Assembly (NCBI GenBank): GCA_041946965.1
Contig: JBHGBM010000030.1
Coordinates: 10,415 to 74,414 of the forward strand
Reading direction: 5' to 3'
Source: JBHGBM01 sp041946965
Lineage (GTDB): Bacteria > Acidobacteriota > Terriglobia > Bryobacterales > Bryobacteraceae
DNA length: 64,000 nt
The position numbers and the translations under genes were made by a program. The notes below the pieces were generated by a model, which saw nothing but the letters and a program-made list of their open reading frames with translations, had not been told where the DNA came from and ran no database searches. Positions 1 to 8,253 of this stretch are shown here, one piece after another; within the stretch, counting starts at the first letter, position 1, and the number at the start of each line of letters is the position of its first letter.

Positions 1-294
1 CCACAGGCGTGCGTAGAAGAACACCGTCAGCATGCCGCTGGCTACGAAGTTCCACCACAGCCAGTTGCCCGCGATGCCGTTGCGGGCCACCATCCCGGTG
101 ACCGCCAGCGGCGTATCCGCCGCGAAGGTGGTGGCCACCATGGACGTGCCCGCCAGCCACCACGGCACGTTGCGTCCTGAAAGAAAGAACTCCCCGGTGT
201 CCTTGCCCGCACGAGATTTGTAGTAGAACCCGATCAGGAGGTTGAACAGGAAGTAAGCGGCGACGATCACCCAATCGACAAGAGTAAGTTTCAC
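1..294 (-). CDS. Sodium:solute symporter family protein, N-terminal fragment (runs off window)
   Basis: The reverse strand stays open from a GTG at 294 to the window edge, giving 98 codons. An AAGGA motif lies about 8 nt upstream of the GTG. The translation begins MKLTLVDWVIVAAYFLFN, has a first membrane helix, then a SRAGKDTGEFFLSGRNVPWW segment and a second hydrophobic stretch. The 'F(F)LSGR..PWW..G.S..AT' pattern after helix 1 is characteristic of the solute:sodium symporter (SSS) family of inner-membrane transporters driven by sodium. The substrate cannot be told from this fragment. Most of the protein lies outside the window. Confidence 0.82.
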   Translation of the reverse strand, partial: MKLTLVDWVIVAAYFLFNLLIGFYYKSRAGKDTGEFFLSGRNVPWWLAGTSMVATTFAADTPLAVTGMVARNGIAGNWLWWNFVASGMLTVFFYARLW

Positions 295-323
295 AGAGAG
301 TCCTTCCAGATTTCCCACCCGGC

Positions 324-344
324 TGTGGAAAACCCTGTGGATAA
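324..344 (-). promoter_or_regulatory. Pair of DnaA-box-like 9-mers upstream of the symporter
   Basis: On the reverse strand TTATCCACA (344-336) matches the DnaA-box consensus exactly, and TTTTCCACA (332-324) differs from it at one position. They lie 30-50 nt upstream of the symporter start. No dnaA, dnaN or AT-rich unwinding region is nearby, so this is not proposed as an origin. DnaA regulation of the neighbour, or chance, are the alternatives. The rest of the 295-547 gap holds nothing else I can name. Confidence 0.3.
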
Positions 345-547
345 CTAGCCAGTCCAGTACGGTATTTTACAATTCTGCTAACGGTTTCAGGACACAATGC
401 ACAGATCTTAAGCAGACCGTGCGGCCGAAGAGCAAGTATATACCATTCTTCAAGTTGACAAGCTTTGAGGAGGTTCCCGGCGAAAGGATTGCGGCCTTTC
501 CCCCGCGGGATACCCTGAAAGGCTTGCTGCCCAGTACTCCGGCTCGC

Positions 548-1195
548 CTAACGCTTCAGTTCCGCCAAGATGCTGGCCGCCACCTGGGAGGCCAGCGCCT
601 CATATCCGGGCCCGGTGAAGTGCACGTTCGCGGGAAGCTGAATCTCCGCCAGCCTGGGCTGGGCGAAGCCGTACAGGTCGTCGAGCGGCACCCCGGCTTC
701 CGCCATGACTTTCTTGGCCACCAGGTTGTAAGCGACGACGTCGGCGGGCTCGCGCGGCGGGTTCAGCTTACCCGCCGGCACGGGCGTGGTGGTGGCGAAG
801 ATCAGCCGCGCGCCGGTCCGGTTCAGCCGCGCCACGATCTTGCGCAGGTTGGCCTCATACTCCTCCAGAGGCACCTGGCGCTTGCCGCCATCCATGATCT
901 TCAGGTCGTGCAGCCCGAAGTTGAAATGGATGAGGTTCCACTTGGACTCGCCGAGCCACTGATCGAGCGACTCGAGCCCGCGCGAAGTTGGACCGCCGTT
1001 GGCCGGGATGCGGTGCACGTTGGCTTTGCCGCGCAGCAATTCCCGCACGGGCAGGGTGTAGCCGATGGAGATGGAATCGCCGATGAGCAGCACGCGCGGC
1101 AGTCCGGCCGTGTCTGTAATGGGGGCGAAGGCGGGATTCGGCGTTTGCGCCGCCGCACCCGCCAAGAACAACAGGGCGACGAAGAGAGGTTTCAT
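548..1195 (-). CDS. Exported SGNH/GDSL-type esterase-lipase
   Basis: 215 residues with a cleavable signal peptide (MKPLFVALLFLAGAAAQ). Block I is LLIGDSISIGY at about residue 35, with the nucleophilic Ser in GDS. The oxyanion Gly/Asn region reads PANGGPTSRG, and a block-III-like FNFGLHDLK follows. The C-terminal block is PANVHFTGPGYEALA, with the catalytic His in VHFT. The Asp normally three residues before that His is Ala here, so the acid of the triad is absent or supplied elsewhere. The start overlaps the stop of the upstream metalloprotease (ATGA), so the two are probably translationally coupled. It probably hydrolyses ester bonds on extracytoplasmic carbohydrates or lipids; the substrate is unknown. 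Confidence 0.85.
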   Translation of the reverse strand: MKPLFVALLFLAGAAAQTPNPAFAPITDTAGLPRVLLIGDSISIGYTLPVRELLRGKANVHRIPANGGPTSRGLESLDQWLGESKWNLIHFNFGLHDLKIMDGGKRQVPLEEYEANLRKIVARLNRTGARLIFATTTPVPAGKLNPPREPADVVAYNLVAKKVMAEAGVPLDDLYGFAQPRLAEIQLPANVHFTGPGYEALASQVAASILAELKR

Positions 1196-2784
1196 GGCTT
1201 GAGTTGATTCGCGGTGACGAACACCGGCACGATGTCCACGGGGATGTCCTTCATGCGGTCGAGCGCCTTCTGCATCGGGGGGCGGACCACCGCCAGAGTT
1301 TCGAGCATGCGCTTCGCCGCCGCGTAATCCCCGTGAGCTTCAATGGTGAGCAGCTCGCGCGCCAGATCGCGGATGGCGGCGCGCATCTTCGGGACATCCA
1401 CGCGGAACGCGCCGTCCGGGCGCGCAACGAAGGCGCCGTGATCGACGAAGTAATTGAATTGCAGCGCGGTGCCGCGGCCGTGCGCCTCGTTGATCCCGAA
1501 CCGCACGGAGCGGAACGTGGATGCGAGGTAGGTCGAATAGAGTTGCTCCTCGGTGAAGCCCTGCATGGCCTGCGCTCCGAGCAGCGGCAGCATAAAGAGC
1601 CCGGTCACATCGGCCTTGGCCTCTTCGATGGGGCTGTACAGTTCCTTGAGCGCCTGGCGCAGAGAAACGCCGCCCGCGCGGTGCGGTCCCAGCCCGTGCG
1701 CCAGTTCGTGCGCCACGATATGGGTGAAGAACGCCTCGAAGTTCACGGAGCCCTCGGGCCAGGCCGGCGCGAGAATCCTCTGGAACTTGGCCTCCTGCAC
1801 GTTTTTCAGCATCACGCGCTTGGCGCCCTTTTGAAGAATCACGCGCTCGTCGTTGGGCAGGTTGTAGGCGGCGGTTTGCACGCCGTGGGCGCCGTCGCCG
1901 GCCGCGAACACCTGGTTCACCACCCGGATGGGCGCGGCGGCGCCCAGCTTCGGGTTGCGGAAGCGCGGCTCGATCGGAAGATTGTTTTCCACCTCCTGGA
2001 GCCGCCCGGCGAAAAAGGCCAGCCGCGCGCTTTCTTTTTCGTCGCGGATGGTCACGTAGGATTCGAACGCGGCTTTGTATCCGAACAGTTCGTCGTTGTA
2101 CGTCTCGTAAGGGCCGATGGTGATTTCGAGCGGCGCGTCCAGGTCCATCCAGGCCACGTCGCTGGCGAAGTAGTCGTTGCTCCTGAAGGCGTCCGCGCGC
2201 GTCTCCAGGAAGCGCTTGAGCGTCGCGTTGGGGGTGAGCGCGGCGGCTTCGCGCAGCAGGCGCGCGCAGCGCTCCAGGTCTTGCGCGTACTCGTGGCTGT
2301 AAGGGACCGTTTCCAGCCGCCGTCCCGCGCCGCGCCGGATGACGGTGAAGAAACCCTCGGCCTCTCGCCGCCGCGCTTCCGGCAGCGTCTTCGCCCAGGC
2401 TTCAAACTCCTCGCGCGTCATGTCCTCGGGGTAGAAATTGGCGCCGGGAAACTTGCGCGGCGGCACACCGGGAAGGAACGCGGCGTGCCCGTCCAGATCC
2501 GACCACGGACCCTTGTTCAGCCAGAAGTAGCGCAGCCGGGCCCGGCCGAGCGGCGTGGCATCCCGCTTCAGCTTCGCGTACAGCGCACGGTTGCCGTTCC
2601 AAAGCTGCGCCAGGAAAATATCGTCGATCACGCGCGACGCCTCGATGAGTTTCGCCAGCGCCCGGCGGTCGCCGGGAGCGAGAGCCGCAGTGTCCACCTT
2701 GAGTTCGACGGGCGCGAAACGCGCCGTCATGCGTTCGAGCTGCGGCAGACCGGGAATCGCCAGCATAAGCAGCAGGGCGAGCAT
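1192..2784 (-). CDS. Dipeptidyl-peptidase III-like zinc metallopeptidase (M49-related)
   Basis: 530 residues with a short hydrophobic N terminus (MLALLLMLAIPGLPQ) suggesting export. The zinc site is HIVAHELAHGLGPH in the C-terminal third, followed by a helix with EEAKAD that would give the third ligand. This HELAHGLGP arrangement and the preceding ETYNDELFGYKAAFE segment fit bacterial DPP III-like peptidases. Classical M49 enzymes have a longer HEXXXH motif, whereas this one is HEXXH. Role: release of dipeptides or peptide trimming in the periplasm. It sits between a lactonase 1 nt upstream and the SGNH esterase that overlaps its end, so all three probably form one transcript. Confidence 0.82.
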   Translation of the reverse strand: MLALLLMLAIPGLPQLERMTARFAPVELKVDTAALAPGDRRALAKLIEASRVIDDIFLAQLWNGNRALYAKLKRDATPLGRARLRYFWLNKGPWSDLDGHAAFLPGVPPRKFPGANFYPEDMTREEFEAWAKTLPEARRREAEGFFTVIRRGAGRRLETVPYSHEYAQDLERCARLLREAAALTPNATLKRFLETRADAFRSNDYFASDVAWMDLDAPLEITIGPYETYNDELFGYKAAFESYVTIRDEKESARLAFFAGRLQEVENNLPIEPRFRNPKLGAAAPIRVVNQVFAAGDGAHGVQTAAYNLPNDERVILQKGAKRVMLKNVQEAKFQRILAPAWPEGSVNFEAFFTHIVAHELAHGLGPHRAGGVSLRQALKELYSPIEEAKADVTGLFMLPLLGAQAMQGFTEEQLYSTYLASTFRSVRFGINEAHGRGTALQFNYFVDHGAFVARPDGAFRVDVPKMRAAIRDLARELLTIEAHGDYAAAKRMLETLAVVRPPMQKALDRMKDIPVDIVPVFVTANQLKP

Positions 2785-2785
2785 G

Positions 2786-3907
2786 TTACTTCACCGCCAC
2801 GAAGCGCACGCACACGGGGCGCCCCGCGCCCAGCGTCTGGCCGGTAGGCTTCAGCCGCCCGTTGCCCGGGTCGATGCGGAAGACCACGATGTTGTCGGAA
2901 TCCTGGTTGGCCGCCAGCAGGAAGGCGCCGGTCGGGTCGATGCCGAAGTTGCGCGGCGTTTTGCCCTCCGAGGGCGTGTTCTCGACGTAGGTGAGTCCGC
3001 CGGTCTTCGGGTCGATCTCAAACACCGCGATGCTGTCGTGGCCGCGGTTGGAGCCGTAGAGGAACTTGCCGCTGGGGTGCACCTGCACTTCGGCGCAGGT
3101 GTTGTTGCCGGTCCAGCCGTTGGGCAGCGTGGAAACGGTGGCGATCTCTTTCAGCACTCCGCGCCTGGCGTTCCAGGCGAAGGCCGTGACGGTGGAGCCC
3201 AGTTCGTTGATCACGTACGCGAACTTGCCGTTGGGGTGAAAGGCGAAGTGCCGCGGTCCGGCGCCCGGCGCGACGGTAGCGAAGGGCGGATCGTTGGGGG
3301 CCAGCGTGCCCTTGACCGCGTCGAAACGATACACCAGCACCTTATCCAGCCCCAGGTCCGCGGCCACGGCGAAGCGGTTGTCCGGGGAGAGATTGATCGA
3401 ATGCGCGTGCGGCCCCTGCTGGCGCTTGGGGTTCACTCCGGAGCCGGTATGCTGCACGAAGGCCGAGGGCTCGCCGAGGCTCCCATCCGGCTTGATGGGG
3501 AGCGCGGCGATGCTGCCGGAGCCGTAGTTGGCCACCAGCGCGGCCTTGCCGGTGCGGTCCACCGCGACGAAACACGGTCCCGCGCCGCGGGAGGGCATCT
3601 TGTTCAGGAACGCCAGCCTGCCGGTCGCCGGGTGGATCAGGAAGGCGCTCACGGCCCCGCTCTTCTGGCCGTCGAAGCTCGAAATCTCGCTCACCGCGTA
3701 CAGGTATTTCCGGTTGGGGTGTACGGCCACAAAGGACGGATTGGTGGTTTCCGCCGCCAGCCCCAGGGCGGTCAGTTTGCCGCTGGCCGTATCCAGGCGC
3801 CAGGCATAGATGCCCTGGCTGTTCTTGCCGGTATAGGTGCCGGCGTAAACCAGGTACTCGGCGCCGAAGGCGGGGAGGGCGGCGGCTAGCAGCATGGCAT
3901 ATCTCAT
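2786..3907 (-). CDS. Secreted lactonase-family seven-bladed beta-propeller
   Basis: 373 residues from ATG at 3907, chosen because it begins a signal peptide (MRYAMLLAAALPAFGA) and has a GGAG-like site just upstream; an in-frame start at 4012 would add 35 charged residues. Repeats such as FVAVHPNRKYLYAVSE, HAHSINLSPDNRFA, HFAFHPNGKFAYVINE, VQVHPSGKFLYGSNRG and FGIDPTGAFLLAANQ are the blades of the 6-phosphogluconolactonase-like (Pgl/lactonase) fold. The family is assigned lactonase activity in a few cytoplasmic members; exported ones are poorly characterised. It leads the operon with the DPP III-like peptidase. Confidence 0.85.
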   Translation of the reverse strand: MRYAMLLAAALPAFGAEYLVYAGTYTGKNSQGIYAWRLDTASGKLTALGLAAETTNPSFVAVHPNRKYLYAVSEISSFDGQKSGAVSAFLIHPATGRLAFLNKMPSRGAGPCFVAVDRTGKAALVANYGSGSIAALPIKPDGSLGEPSAFVQHTGSGVNPKRQQGPHAHSINLSPDNRFAVAADLGLDKVLVYRFDAVKGTLAPNDPPFATVAPGAGPRHFAFHPNGKFAYVINELGSTVTAFAWNARRGVLKEIATVSTLPNGWTGNNTCAEVQVHPSGKFLYGSNRGHDSIAVFEIDPKTGGLTYVENTPSEGKTPRNFGIDPTGAFLLAANQDSDNIVVFRIDPGNGRLKPTGQTLGAGRPVCVRFVAVK

Positions 3908-4044
3908 GGCTCCATGAGAGCGCAGTACAGGGTGGAAAGGCAACCGGGCGGACCTCCGGACGCCCCGTTCGCTGTAAGATCCTTGCCTTGGAGCGGGCGG
4001 GACTGGTACCATGCATTGTCCCGGGTGATCATTTCGGCCTTGTA

Positions 4045-5058
4045 ATGCGAAAAGTCCCTTTTGCCGAATCGGTCAAGATCATCGCGCGCGGCTCCCTGAA
4101 CTGGATCGCCCAGCGGCCGATCGTGGTTTCGTTCGAGGTTACCGATAGCTGCACGTGCTGGTGCAAGCACTGCGACCACGGCGGGCCGAAGGACGATTCC
4201 CGCAACCTGAAACCCGCCGATTACCGCCGTTACATGGAGGCGCTGCGCCCCTGCGTGGTGCAGGTTTCGGGCGGCGAGCCTTTGATGCGCGACGACATCG
4301 CCGAAATCGTCCGGAACATCAAGAACGGGCGGGCGCAGGGTGTTCCCTACACTATTCTGGTTTCGAACTGGTCGCTGATGACGGTGGAGCGTTACCAGGC
4401 GCTGCGCGACGCCGGCATCGACCAGTTCTCCGTCAGCCTGGATTTCCCCGACCGCCGCCACGACGATTTCCGCGTGCACCCCGGCCTTTACGATCACTTG
4501 AGCGATGTGATTCCGAAGTGCGCCGCCCTGGGGCACGACGATATCGTGCTCAACAGTTGCATCACCACGGAGAACGTGGGCGAGATCGAAGGCATGGCCG
4601 ACAAGGCCCGCGAGTGGGGCGTGAACATCTGCTACAGCTCCTACTCCGCCCGCCGCACGGGCTGCCGCGATTACCTGCTGACCAGCCCCGAACAGCTCGC
4701 GCAACTGAACCGGGGCCTGGACCGCGTGGAGGCGCGGCGCGACGGCACCAACTGGATCGTCAACTCCAGGAGCACGCTGGACGCCACGCGCGACTACTTC
4801 GCCAACTCGGGCGCGCCGGGTTGCAAAGCCGGGCTGCGGTTCCTGGTGGTGACCTGCGACGGCATGCTGCAACCCTGCTCCATGCAGTTTCACCGCTTCC
4901 CGCTCGAGCAGCGGGACCGCATGATCGAGGAATTCACGGCGGAGAACCGGTGCGACCAGTGCTACGTCTCCATCCGTTCCTACCTCGACAAGAGCTTCCC
5001 GCGGCTGTTGTGGGAGAACGTGAGCGGCTTCTTCTCGTTCAAGACCGAGCGCGCATAG
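4045..5058 (+). CDS. Radical SAM protein with C-terminal auxiliary cysteines
   Basis: 337 residues from ATG at 4045; a TTG at 3988 would add 19 residues and cannot be excluded. The Fe4S4 motif is CTCWCKHC (Cys 36, 40, 43), a CxxxCxxC followed by the SAM-binding QVSGGEPL and a partial TIM barrel (SVSLDF, NSCITTENV). The C-terminal part carries further cysteines (GCKAGLRFLVVTCDGMLQPC and CDQCYVS), similar to a SPASM or twitch cluster site. Such proteins modify peptides, sugars or other metabolites by radical chemistry. No peptide substrate or biosynthetic partner is next to it. The neighbours are a divergent lactonase and an exported oxidoreductase, so the substrate is unknown. Confidence 0.85.
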   Translation: MRKVPFAESVKIIARGSLNWIAQRPIVVSFEVTDSCTCWCKHCDHGGPKDDSRNLKPADYRRYMEALRPCVVQVSGGEPLMRDDIAEIVRNIKNGRAQGVPYTILVSNWSLMTVERYQALRDAGIDQFSVSLDFPDRRHDDFRVHPGLYDHLSDVIPKCAALGHDDIVLNSCITTENVGEIEGMADKAREWGVNICYSSYSARRTGCRDYLLTSPEQLAQLNRGLDRVEARRDGTNWIVNSRSTLDATRDYFANSGAPGCKAGLRFLVVTCDGMLQPCSMQFHRFPLEQRDRMIEEFTAENRCDQCYVSIRSYLDKSFPRLLWENVSGFFSFKTERA

Positions 5059-5104
5059 TCCGGTGCTATGATGAGGGTTACTTCCCTACCTGGAGAACCC
5101 TTTT

Positions 5105-6388
5105 ATGGCGGACGAAACCAAGCGCCGTGATTTCCTGAAGACGACTCTCGCCGCGGCGGCCACGGCCGGACCGGCGATCCTCTCCGCACGGGGGCAGAAC
5201 AACAAGATCACCCTCGGCTGGATCGGCATGGGGACGCGCGGCAACGCCGGCGTCGAATGGCTGAAAAAGGCGGCTCCGGACGATATCCACTTCAAGGCGG
5301 TGTGCGACACCTACGACGGTTACATCGCGCGCGCCAAAGACCGCGTGAAGACCATCTGGGGCAACATGCCGGAGACTTACAAGGACTACCGCGACCTGCT
5401 GAAGGACAAGTCCATCGACGCGGTCTTCATCATGACGCCGGAGCACCTGCATCATGACATGACCATCGCGGCGCTCAACGCCGGCAAGCACGTCTATATC
5501 GAGAAGCCGCTGGCTCACACCATCGAGGAAGGATGGGACATTCTGAAAGCGTACAAGAAGGCCGGCAAGGTGGTGCAGGTCGGAACGCAGAACCGCAGCT
5601 CGTCGCTCTACAAGAAAGCCAAGGAGATGGTGGCGCAGGGGCTGATCGGCGACGTACACTACGTGCGCGCCTTCTGGTACCGCAACAGCGCGCCGAAGGA
5701 GCCCGCCTGGCGCTACTTTATCCCGGCGGACACCAACGAAAGCAACACGGATTGGGCCCGATTCCTCGGCCCCGCCCCCAAGCGCCCGTTCGACAAGCGC
5801 CGCTACTTCCAGTGGCGGCTCTACTGGGACTACTCCGGCGGCATCTCCACCGACCTGCTGGTGCACCAGACCGACATCGTCAATTTCATGCTGGACAAGA
5901 CCGTGCCGCTCTCCTGCATGGCGTCCGGCGGCATCTACCGCTGGACCGACAAGGACGACGACCGCGACACCTCGGACACCTTCAGCGCCCTCTACGAGTA
6001 CCCCGACAAGTTCCATATCAACTACAGTTGCTACTTCGGCAACGTGCACTACGGCTACGGCGAGCAGTTGATGGGGAACGAAGGAACCATCGAGGTATTG
6101 AACCGGCAGGACCTGTACTTCCACCCGGAGAACTACCGCGGCGTTTCCGACGAGGTGAAGAACAAGCCGGCCATCCACCTCAACGGCATGAAGGACTTCA
6201 ACGAGGCGGACGGCGCCATCAACCACTTCCGCAACTTCATCCAGGCGGTGCTGGGGAAGGAGAAAGTGATCGCCCCGCCGGAAGTGGGCCAGCAGGCGGC
6301 CATTTCGGGCCACATGGCCACGCTCTCTTACAAGAACCAGAAGAAGATTGTCTGGGACGAGAAGAAGAACACCTACCGGTTCGTGTAG
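5105..6388 (+). CDS. Tat-exported Gfo/Idh/MocA-family oxidoreductase
   Basis: 427 residues. The N terminus KRRDFLKTTLAAAATAG is a twin-arginine signal, followed by the Rossmann start KITLGWIGMGTRGN. The family hallmark EKPLAHT occurs near residue 140, in the NAD(P)-binding domain. The C-terminal half has the open beta-sheet substrate domain with GGISTDLLVHQTDIVNF. A GGAG site lies 12 nt upstream of the ATG. These proteins act on sugars or inositols using tightly bound NAD(P). The Tat signal indicates folding with cofactor before export, which is common in acidobacteria and planctomycetes. It follows the radical SAM gene by 46 nt and may be cotranscribed. Confidence 0.92.
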   Translation: MADETKRRDFLKTTLAAAATAGPAILSARGQNNKITLGWIGMGTRGNAGVEWLKKAAPDDIHFKAVCDTYDGYIARAKDRVKTIWGNMPETYKDYRDLLKDKSIDAVFIMTPEHLHHDMTIAALNAGKHVYIEKPLAHTIEEGWDILKAYKKAGKVVQVGTQNRSSSLYKKAKEMVAQGLIGDVHYVRAFWYRNSAPKEPAWRYFIPADTNESNTDWARFLGPAPKRPFDKRRYFQWRLYWDYSGGISTDLLVHQTDIVNFMLDKTVPLSCMASGGIYRWTDKDDDRDTSDTFSALYEYPDKFHINYSCYFGNVHYGYGEQLMGNEGTIEVLNRQDLYFHPENYRGVSDEVKNKPAIHLNGMKDFNEADGAINHFRNFIQAVLGKEKVIAPPEVGQQAAISGHMATLSYKNQKKIVWDEKKNTYRFV

Positions 6389-6407
6389 CAGAGGCCCCCG
6401 CGCCGCG

Positions 6408-7421
6408 TTATTCGAGGAACGCCGCCACGCGGGGAACGACCTTGCTCTCTTCGCAACCGGGCGACAGGTGGCCGCAATCGCTGTCCAGTTCCAGCGTGGC
6501 CGCCTGAAGCAGCTTGGCAAACTCGAGCGCGGGCCGCGGGTTCACCATGTGATCGCGCAGCGCCACTACCACCAGCGTCTTGGCGCGCACGGCCGCGGCG
6601 GCATTCCGCAGGTTCCCGCCGAAGGCTCTGGAGACATCGTGCGACATCATGGCCTCCAGTTGCCGGATGCGGTCGTTGGCGTCCATGCCCTCGACGGCCT
6701 GTTTCTCCAAGCTGGCGTAAAACCCGGCAAAGGCGGCGGGCGCGGTCTCTCGCGCGCGGTACTCCGGCGTGGTGAGAGCGAGCTCGTGAATGCCGGCCAC
6801 GGCGCGCAGTCCCGCCGCGGGCGGCCGCCGGTAGTTGCCGCCCCTCCAGTCTCGATCGGCGCGAATGGCATCGATCTCCGCCTGCCAGAGCAGCAGGTCG
6901 TAGGACGTCAGCTTGGGCGAACCGGCCACGGGCACGGCGCGGTCCAGGAACTCCGGATACGCCACCATCCACTGAAACGCCTGCATGCCGCCCATCGAGA
7001 TGCCCACCACCGCGCGCAGGCGCGGGATCTTCAGCACCCGCGTGAGCAGCGCATGCTGCGAGGCCGCCATGTCGCCGATGGTCACACGCGGAAACTTCAT
7101 GCGCGGCTGAACTTTGCTGTTGGAGGGCGACGAGGAGACGCCGTTGGCGAGCGCATCCACGGCGATCACGTAGTAACGCGACGAGTCCACCAGCTTGCCC
7201 GGGCCGATGCTCGCCGCCAGTTGCCCGCTCCGGCCCGTAAACCACGTGGGAAACAGGACGGAATTCGACCGCGCCGCATTCAGCTTGCCGAACGTGCGGT
7301 AGCCGATCCGGCAATCGCGCAGCACCTCGCCGCTTTCGAGCTTGAGATCGCCGAGAGAGGCGAACTGCTGCTGGCACACGGCGGGAATCCAGAACAGGAA
7401 TAGCGGGACGGCGAGTCGCAT
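6408..7421 (-). CDS. Secreted alpha/beta hydrolase related to homoserine O-acyltransferase (MetX fold)
   Basis: 337 residues with a signal peptide (MRLAVPLFLFWIPAVC). The nucleophile elbow is VGISMGGMQAF, the GxSxGG form found in MetX-like acyltransferases. The segment YYVIAVDALANGVSSSPSN corresponds to the MetX oxyanion region, and the C-terminal DSDCGHLSPG supplies the catalytic His. Export argues against a role in methionine synthesis; an esterase is more likely. It starts 7 nt after hpnD ends, so it is probably the last gene of the hopanoid operon, although a hopanoid role is only inferred from position. Confidence 0.8.
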   Translation of the reverse strand: MRLAVPLFLFWIPAVCQQQFASLGDLKLESGEVLRDCRIGYRTFGKLNAARSNSVLFPTWFTGRSGQLAASIGPGKLVDSSRYYVIAVDALANGVSSSPSNSKVQPRMKFPRVTIGDMAASQHALLTRVLKIPRLRAVVGISMGGMQAFQWMVAYPEFLDRAVPVAGSPKLTSYDLLLWQAEIDAIRADRDWRGGNYRRPPAAGLRAVAGIHELALTTPEYRARETAPAAFAGFYASLEKQAVEGMDANDRIRQLEAMMSHDVSRAFGGNLRNAAAAVRAKTLVVVALRDHMVNPRPALEFAKLLQAATLELDSDCGHLSPGCEESKVVPRVAAFLE

Positions 7422-7428
7422 GGCGAAG

Positions 7429-8253
7429 CTATCCTACCATGCTCCGCAGCAGGATCCAGGTCTTCTCCCAGGCGGGCAGAGAGATGCGGCGCGAGAACAC
7501 GTCGTAGCCGGATGCCTCGATACGCTCGAGCAGGGTGCGGTAGATGGCGATCAGCGCGGCCAGCGACGGACGGCTGCGCGCGTCCACCATGCCCACCAGC
7601 GGCTCCGCCTCCCGGTAGTAGGCCCGCGCGCGGGCGGCCTCAAAGCGCATCAGCTCCACGAACGCCGGGCCGTACCGGAGCTGCCCGTCCACGTGGAAGC
7701 GGTCCAGGTCCTCCAGCGGCAGATACACGCGGCCGCGTCCGGCATCCTCCCGGATGTCCCGCAGGATGTTGGTGAGCTGAAACGCCACGCCGCATTTTTC
7801 CGCCAGCGGCAGGGCCTCCGGCGAGTGGAAACCGAAAATGTGGATGATGCTCAGACCCACCACGGACGCCACGCGATAACAGTACTGGTAAAGCTCCTCG
7901 AAAGTGGCGAATCGCCGCGGCTCCAGGTCCGAAGCCACGCCGTCGATCATCTCGAAGAAATACTCGCGCGGGATGGAATAGCGGGTCGCCGCCTCGTGGA
8001 AGGCGGGCCAGCACGGGTGGGGGCCGAAGCGGCCCTCCAGCGCCTCGGCCAGCGCCGCGCGCCAGCGCTCGATGGCTTCCCGCGAGGCGCCCGGCTCGTC
8101 GCTCAGGTCGTCGCAGTAGCGCATGAACGCGTAGAGGGCGCACATGGCGTCGCGCTGCTCACGCTGGAGCAGCAGGAACGAGTAATAGAAATTCTTCGCG
8201 CGGCGGCGGGCCACGCGGCGGCAGTACCGGCGGCTCTGGGCGAGCGTGACCAT
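7429..8253 (-). CDS. hpnD: Presqualene diphosphate synthase HpnD
   Basis: 274 residues of the phytoene/squalene synthase family. The first aspartate-rich motif is YCDDLSDEPG and the second is NILRDIREDAGRGRVYLP, both needed for Mg-diphosphate binding. HpnD condenses two farnesyl diphosphates to presqualene diphosphate, the first step of the HpnCDE route to squalene in bacteria lacking the eukaryotic-type synthase. The ATG at 8253 shares one base with the hpnC stop (TGATG), showing translational coupling and fixing the start. The NILRDI...GRVYLP pattern and placement after hpnC separate it from hpnC and from phytoene synthase. Confidence 0.93.
   Translation of the reverse strand: MVTLAQSRRYCRRVARRRAKNFYYSFLLLQREQRDAMCALYAFMRYCDDLSDEPGASREAIERWRAALAEALEGRFGPHPCWPAFHEAATRYSIPREYFFEMIDGVASDLEPRRFATFEELYQYCYRVASVVGLSIIHIFGFHSPEALPLAEKCGVAFQLTNILRDIREDAGRGRVYLPLEDLDRFHVDGQLRYGPAFVELMRFEAARARAYYREAEPLVGMVDARSRPSLAALIAIYRTLLERIEASGYDVFSRRISLPAWEKTWILLRSMVG

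Noticed and set aside
324..344. Replication origin based on DnaA boxes.
   Set aside because: Only two boxes, no AT-rich unwinding element and no dnaA, dnaN, gidA or parAB genes.
440..480. TTGACA at about 458 as a forward promoter.
   Set aside because: There is no forward gene downstream; flanking genes are on the minus strand, and no matching -10 follows.
2555..3889. A 444-codon plus-strand frame opposite the lactonase.
   Set aside because: Antisense shadow: no recognisable motif, low-complexity composition, and the lactonase on the minus strand is well supported.
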